From the NCBI GenBank assembly GCA_020721205.1, contig DYNF01000048.1, forward strand, positions 1-33,049: a stretch of 33,049 bases of DNA, written 5' to 3'. The notes under the pieces were generated by a model. It did not search any database. It saw only the letters and a list, made by a program, of their open reading frames with translations, and was not told the DNA's origin. A program made the translations under genes and the position numbers. This stretch comes from Prochloron sp. SulCav_FS08_3_32_3330. GTDB lineage: Bacteria; Cyanobacteriota; Cyanobacteriia; Cyanobacteriales; DYNF01. Below are positions 31,453-33,049 of this stretch, piece by piece; the stretch's first letter is position 1, and each line of letters begins with the position of its first letter.

Positions 31453-31926
31453 TTATCTTTGATAGACAAATTCAGTTCCCGCAGACATGGGAACATAAGG
31501 AATACTAGCTCTGCGATAACTGCGTACTTGCTCACTGCGTAAAGAAGTGTTAAAAGGATTAGGTAAATCCGGGACTCGAATGATCGGATCACTTTCACCT
31601 TGTTGTTTCATCATATCTGTATAAAGAGTATGAATTAATTCTGCATCCCAAGCTATTTCATTTTCAGGGTAATTTCCTTCAGGAAAAGCTTCATGTCCAA
31701 AAAAGAAATCAAACTGACGATCAATCATGATATTTTTGAAATAACGATTGGAGTCGAAGAAATAAGCGTCTTCCATTACTTGAGTGTGAGTTTCTAAAGG
31801 AATTAACTCAATTTCACCATACATATTTTGAGCCGAAGGAGTTTGAGCGATCGCAACGGAAGTCATACCAGTAGCCGCCGCTCCCAAGGCGAAAGCTGTC
31901 ACAAAATTCAAAAATAGGTTAGACAT
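31453..31926 (-). CDS. Small exported protein downstream of psaFJ, function unknown
   Basis: A 157-residue protein with a signal-peptide-like start (1-27, FVTAFALGAAATGMTSVAIA) and a mature part rich in aromatic and acidic residues (EDAYFFDSNRYFKNIMIDRQ, FDFFFGHEAFPEGNYPENE) and proline near the C-terminus. No membrane helix follows the signal. I do not recognise a named domain. It lies on the same strand as psaF and psaJ but beyond a strong hairpin (32000-32047), so it probably has its own promoter. A HIP1 octamer is at 31847, near the start. Confidence 0.75.
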   Translation of the reverse strand: MSNLFLNFVTAFALGAAATGMTSVAIAQTPSAQNMYGEIELIPLETHTQVMEDAYFFDSNRYFKNIMIDRQFDFFFGHEAFPEGNYPENEIAWDAELIHTLYTDMMKQQGESDPIIRVPDLPNPFNTSLRSEQVRSYRRASIPYVPMSAGTEFVYQR

Positions 31927-31999
31927 AGTTTTTAATCCTACACTATGAAAAGTAAATTATCTTTAAACTAATTATCTAAAGTTTAAAAAGTTTAAAAAT

Positions 32000-32047
32000 A
32001 AAACCGAGTTTCTTTGATCCATTAGATCTTTGAAGAAACTCGGTTTT
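32000..32047 (-). terminator. Terminator of the psaF-psaJ operon
   Basis: AAAACCGAGTTTCTT pairs with AAGAAACTCGGTTTT (15 bp) over an 18-base loop. On the minus strand the stem runs into TTTTATTTTTAAAC, a good U-tract. It begins about 60 bases past the psaJ stop. Confidence 0.7.
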
Positions 32048-32107
32048 ATTTTACAACTTGACCGAATAAATTGGTCAAAATCATGCTAACGAATAAACCG
32101 AAAATTA

Positions 32108-32221
32108 CTAGGGATGAAAAAGTAAATCGGGATAAAAGCGATTAACCTCGATTAACAAACCTGCGGTAAAAACCATTAAAGCGGTTAATAAAACAGGGGC
32201 TGTACATAAAAATTTAGCCAT
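32108..32221 (-). CDS. psaJ: Photosystem I subunit IX (PsaJ)
   Basis: A 37-residue single-helix protein too short for most ORF filters: it starts [18 protein letters not shown] and ends [11 protein letters not shown]. The C-terminal [13 protein letters not shown] and the STAP/CTAPV start are the PsaJ family signature; length is close to the usual 38-42. PsaJ is a thylakoid membrane subunit next to PsaF that stabilises PsaF and bound chlorophyll/carotenoid. It starts 37 bases after the psaF stop, in the conserved psaF-psaJ operon order. Confidence 0.95.
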   Translation of the reverse strand: MAKFLCTAPVLLTALMVFTAGLLIEVNRFYPDLLFHP

Positions 32222-32258
32222 TGTGTCTGAAATCTCCAAACAGTTGATTATTCAAAAA

Positions 32259-32753
32259 TTAACGGGGTGAAATAGGGATTTCACTATCTTTTACAGTAAG
32301 TTTACCCGAGGTAAACTCAGCAAGAGCCGCAAGGGGCCAAGCCGCCGCACCTAACATTTTACCGATCGCAAGGGGAACATTAATAATGATTTCTTGCATT
32401 TCGGCATCTTTAGAGCCACGAATAGCGATCAGATAGGAGCGACCAGCCCAGCCGATCCAACCTGCGATATAGAGGAAAAGAACGCTAGGGATAGTAAAAT
32501 CTCCCACATGACTTAAACGTCCATCAACGATTAAGTGAGGTAAACCTTCTTCACCACAAAGGGCGTTGCTATAAGCCGCCGCTCTGTTTTTGCCGGAGTT
32601 AGGATCCCCGGTAGTGTTAAGGAAATTTTTTGCCCGTTGCTGATAAGCGGCAGACTCACTACAAGGTGTTAAGTGAGAAAGATCAGCCGATGCTGAAGGA
32701 GCAAAACCAAACCAAAGAGTTAAAACGAGAATTAAAGCTAACAGTCGTCGCAT
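32259..32753 (-). CDS. psaF: Photosystem I reaction centre subunit III (PsaF)
   Basis: A 164-residue photosystem I subunit. A thylakoid-lumen signal peptide (1-23, ending SASA) is followed by a lumenal domain ([40 protein letters not shown]) with a probable Cys-Cys disulfide, then the membrane helix [20 protein letters not shown] and a second hydrophobic segment ([20 protein letters not shown]). It lacks the long basic N-terminal extension of plant/algal PsaF used for plastocyanin docking, as expected in cyanobacteria. It is the first gene of the psaFJ operon; the 158 bases upstream separate it from a divergent tsaD fragment. Confidence 0.97.
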   Translation of the reverse strand: MRRLLALILVLTLWFGFAPSASADLSHLTPCSESAAYQQRAKNFLNTTGDPNSGKNRAAAYSNALCGEEGLPHLIVDGRLSHVGDFTIPSVLFLYIAGWIGWAGRSYLIAIRGSKDAEMQEIIINVPLAIGKMLGAAAWPLAALAEFTSGKLTVKDSEIPISPR

Positions 32754-32911
32754 AGAAAATGTTTCCTTTTGTTACAAAAGATTAACTTTGGGGTACACAA
32801 GTCGAATCGAAAAATTCCTAATGTACATAAAAGTAATCTTACTCGCATATTAAATGATAACGAGTAAATTTTTGATCAAGAAATTCGTCTTTTAAAAAAA
32901 ATTATCAGACA

Positions 32912-33007
32912 ATGGCTATTATTCTATCAATTGAAACGAATTATGACGAAACTTCCGTTACAATTGTAAAAAATCGTTACGTTTCTAGTTTGAGGATGGG
33001 TTTTTAA
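32912..33007 (+). pseudogene. tsaD: Truncated start of a TsaD (Gcp/Kae1) gene
   Basis: ATG at 32912 encodes MAIILSIETNYDETSVTIVK, then NRYVSS, and the frame stops at 33005-33007 after 31 codons. Intact TsaD, the tRNA threonylcarbamoyladenosine transferase subunit, begins with ILAIETSCDET and VAIVxxxxVLSN. The match is clear for about 26 residues, but SCDET has become NYDET and the rest is missing. I infer a dead 5' fragment, with a working tsaD elsewhere because the gene is normally essential. Confidence 0.7.
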
Positions 33008-33020
33008 CAGAAAGTAAAAA

Positions 33021-33049
33021 ATTAGACAAGATTAGACAAACTTAGACAA
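33021..33049 (+). repeat. 10-bp direct repeats at the window edge
   Basis: ATTAGACAAG, ATTAGACAAA and CTTAGACAA follow each other with exact 10-base period up to the last base. The array may continue past the window. Confidence 0.7.

Overview
The window comes from a low-GC cyanobacterium. Direct evidence is psaF and psaJ (photosystem I), a ccmK3-ccmK4 pair (carboxysome shell), and at least nine HIP1 octamers (GCGATCGC, e.g. 4613, 5831, 8344, 10097, 22554, 23757, 27287, 30030, 31847). AT-rich coding and abundant palindromic intergenic repeats suggest a unicellular Geminocystis/Cyanobacterium-like lineage, but that placement is inference. No plasmid or phage hallmark genes are present; the region looks chromosomal.

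Layout. 1-5145: two terminal repeats, a MASE1 histidine kinase, an SLH/OprB-type (iron-uptake) porin, a repeat-rich gap, and aroC followed by a metallo-beta-lactamase-fold protein. 6414-9294: a RelE/YafQ-like toxin-antitoxin pair, a SpoIID/LytB wall protein and a Uma2-type nuclease. 9431-13384: era, a 480-base array of nested palindromic elements, a small unknown gene, purD and ccmK4/ccmK3. 13525-21182: a signalling block on the + strand made of an FHA protein that looks like a degenerate dynamin-type GTPase, a twin-LysM protein and two zinc-ribbon Ser/Thr kinases. 18131-22138: a scrambled accessory zone with three copies of a composite repeat, an orphan HicB, a 0.3-kb inverted-repeat element, an orphan Phd-like antitoxin and two decayed copies of the same toxin start. 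22139-30334: housekeeping genes (mraY, DUF3134, PAP/fibrillin, an Orn/Lys/Arg-type decarboxylase, cbiT, a LON-domain protein, a Gfo/Idh/MocA oxidoreductase, a CorC/CNNM protein). 30372-33049: a proline-rich anchored protein, tRNA(CAU), a small secreted protein, psaJ, psaF and a broken tsaD start.

The main discovery candidate is the 3' end of the second kinase gene (19281-21182). It encodes zinc ribbon, kinase, membrane segment and an FGE/SUMF1-type C-type-lectin domain. Its last ~115 bases are adenine-poor and GC-rich, with mutated-AAC-like codons between invariant RGGSW, CRSA and IGFRV anchors. That is the signature of a diversity-generating retroelement variable region. No reverse transcriptase or template repeat is in the window, so the element would act in trans from elsewhere.

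The second theme is a family of ~135-bp, four-hairpin repeats with covarying stems (copies near 3944, 4089, 10438, 10632, 25924). Two lie as tandem insertions inside an older palindromic repeat, bounded by CAGGGCGTTTTCATTC-type inverted termini and a repeated 11-bp flank. They look like a non-autonomous mobile element.
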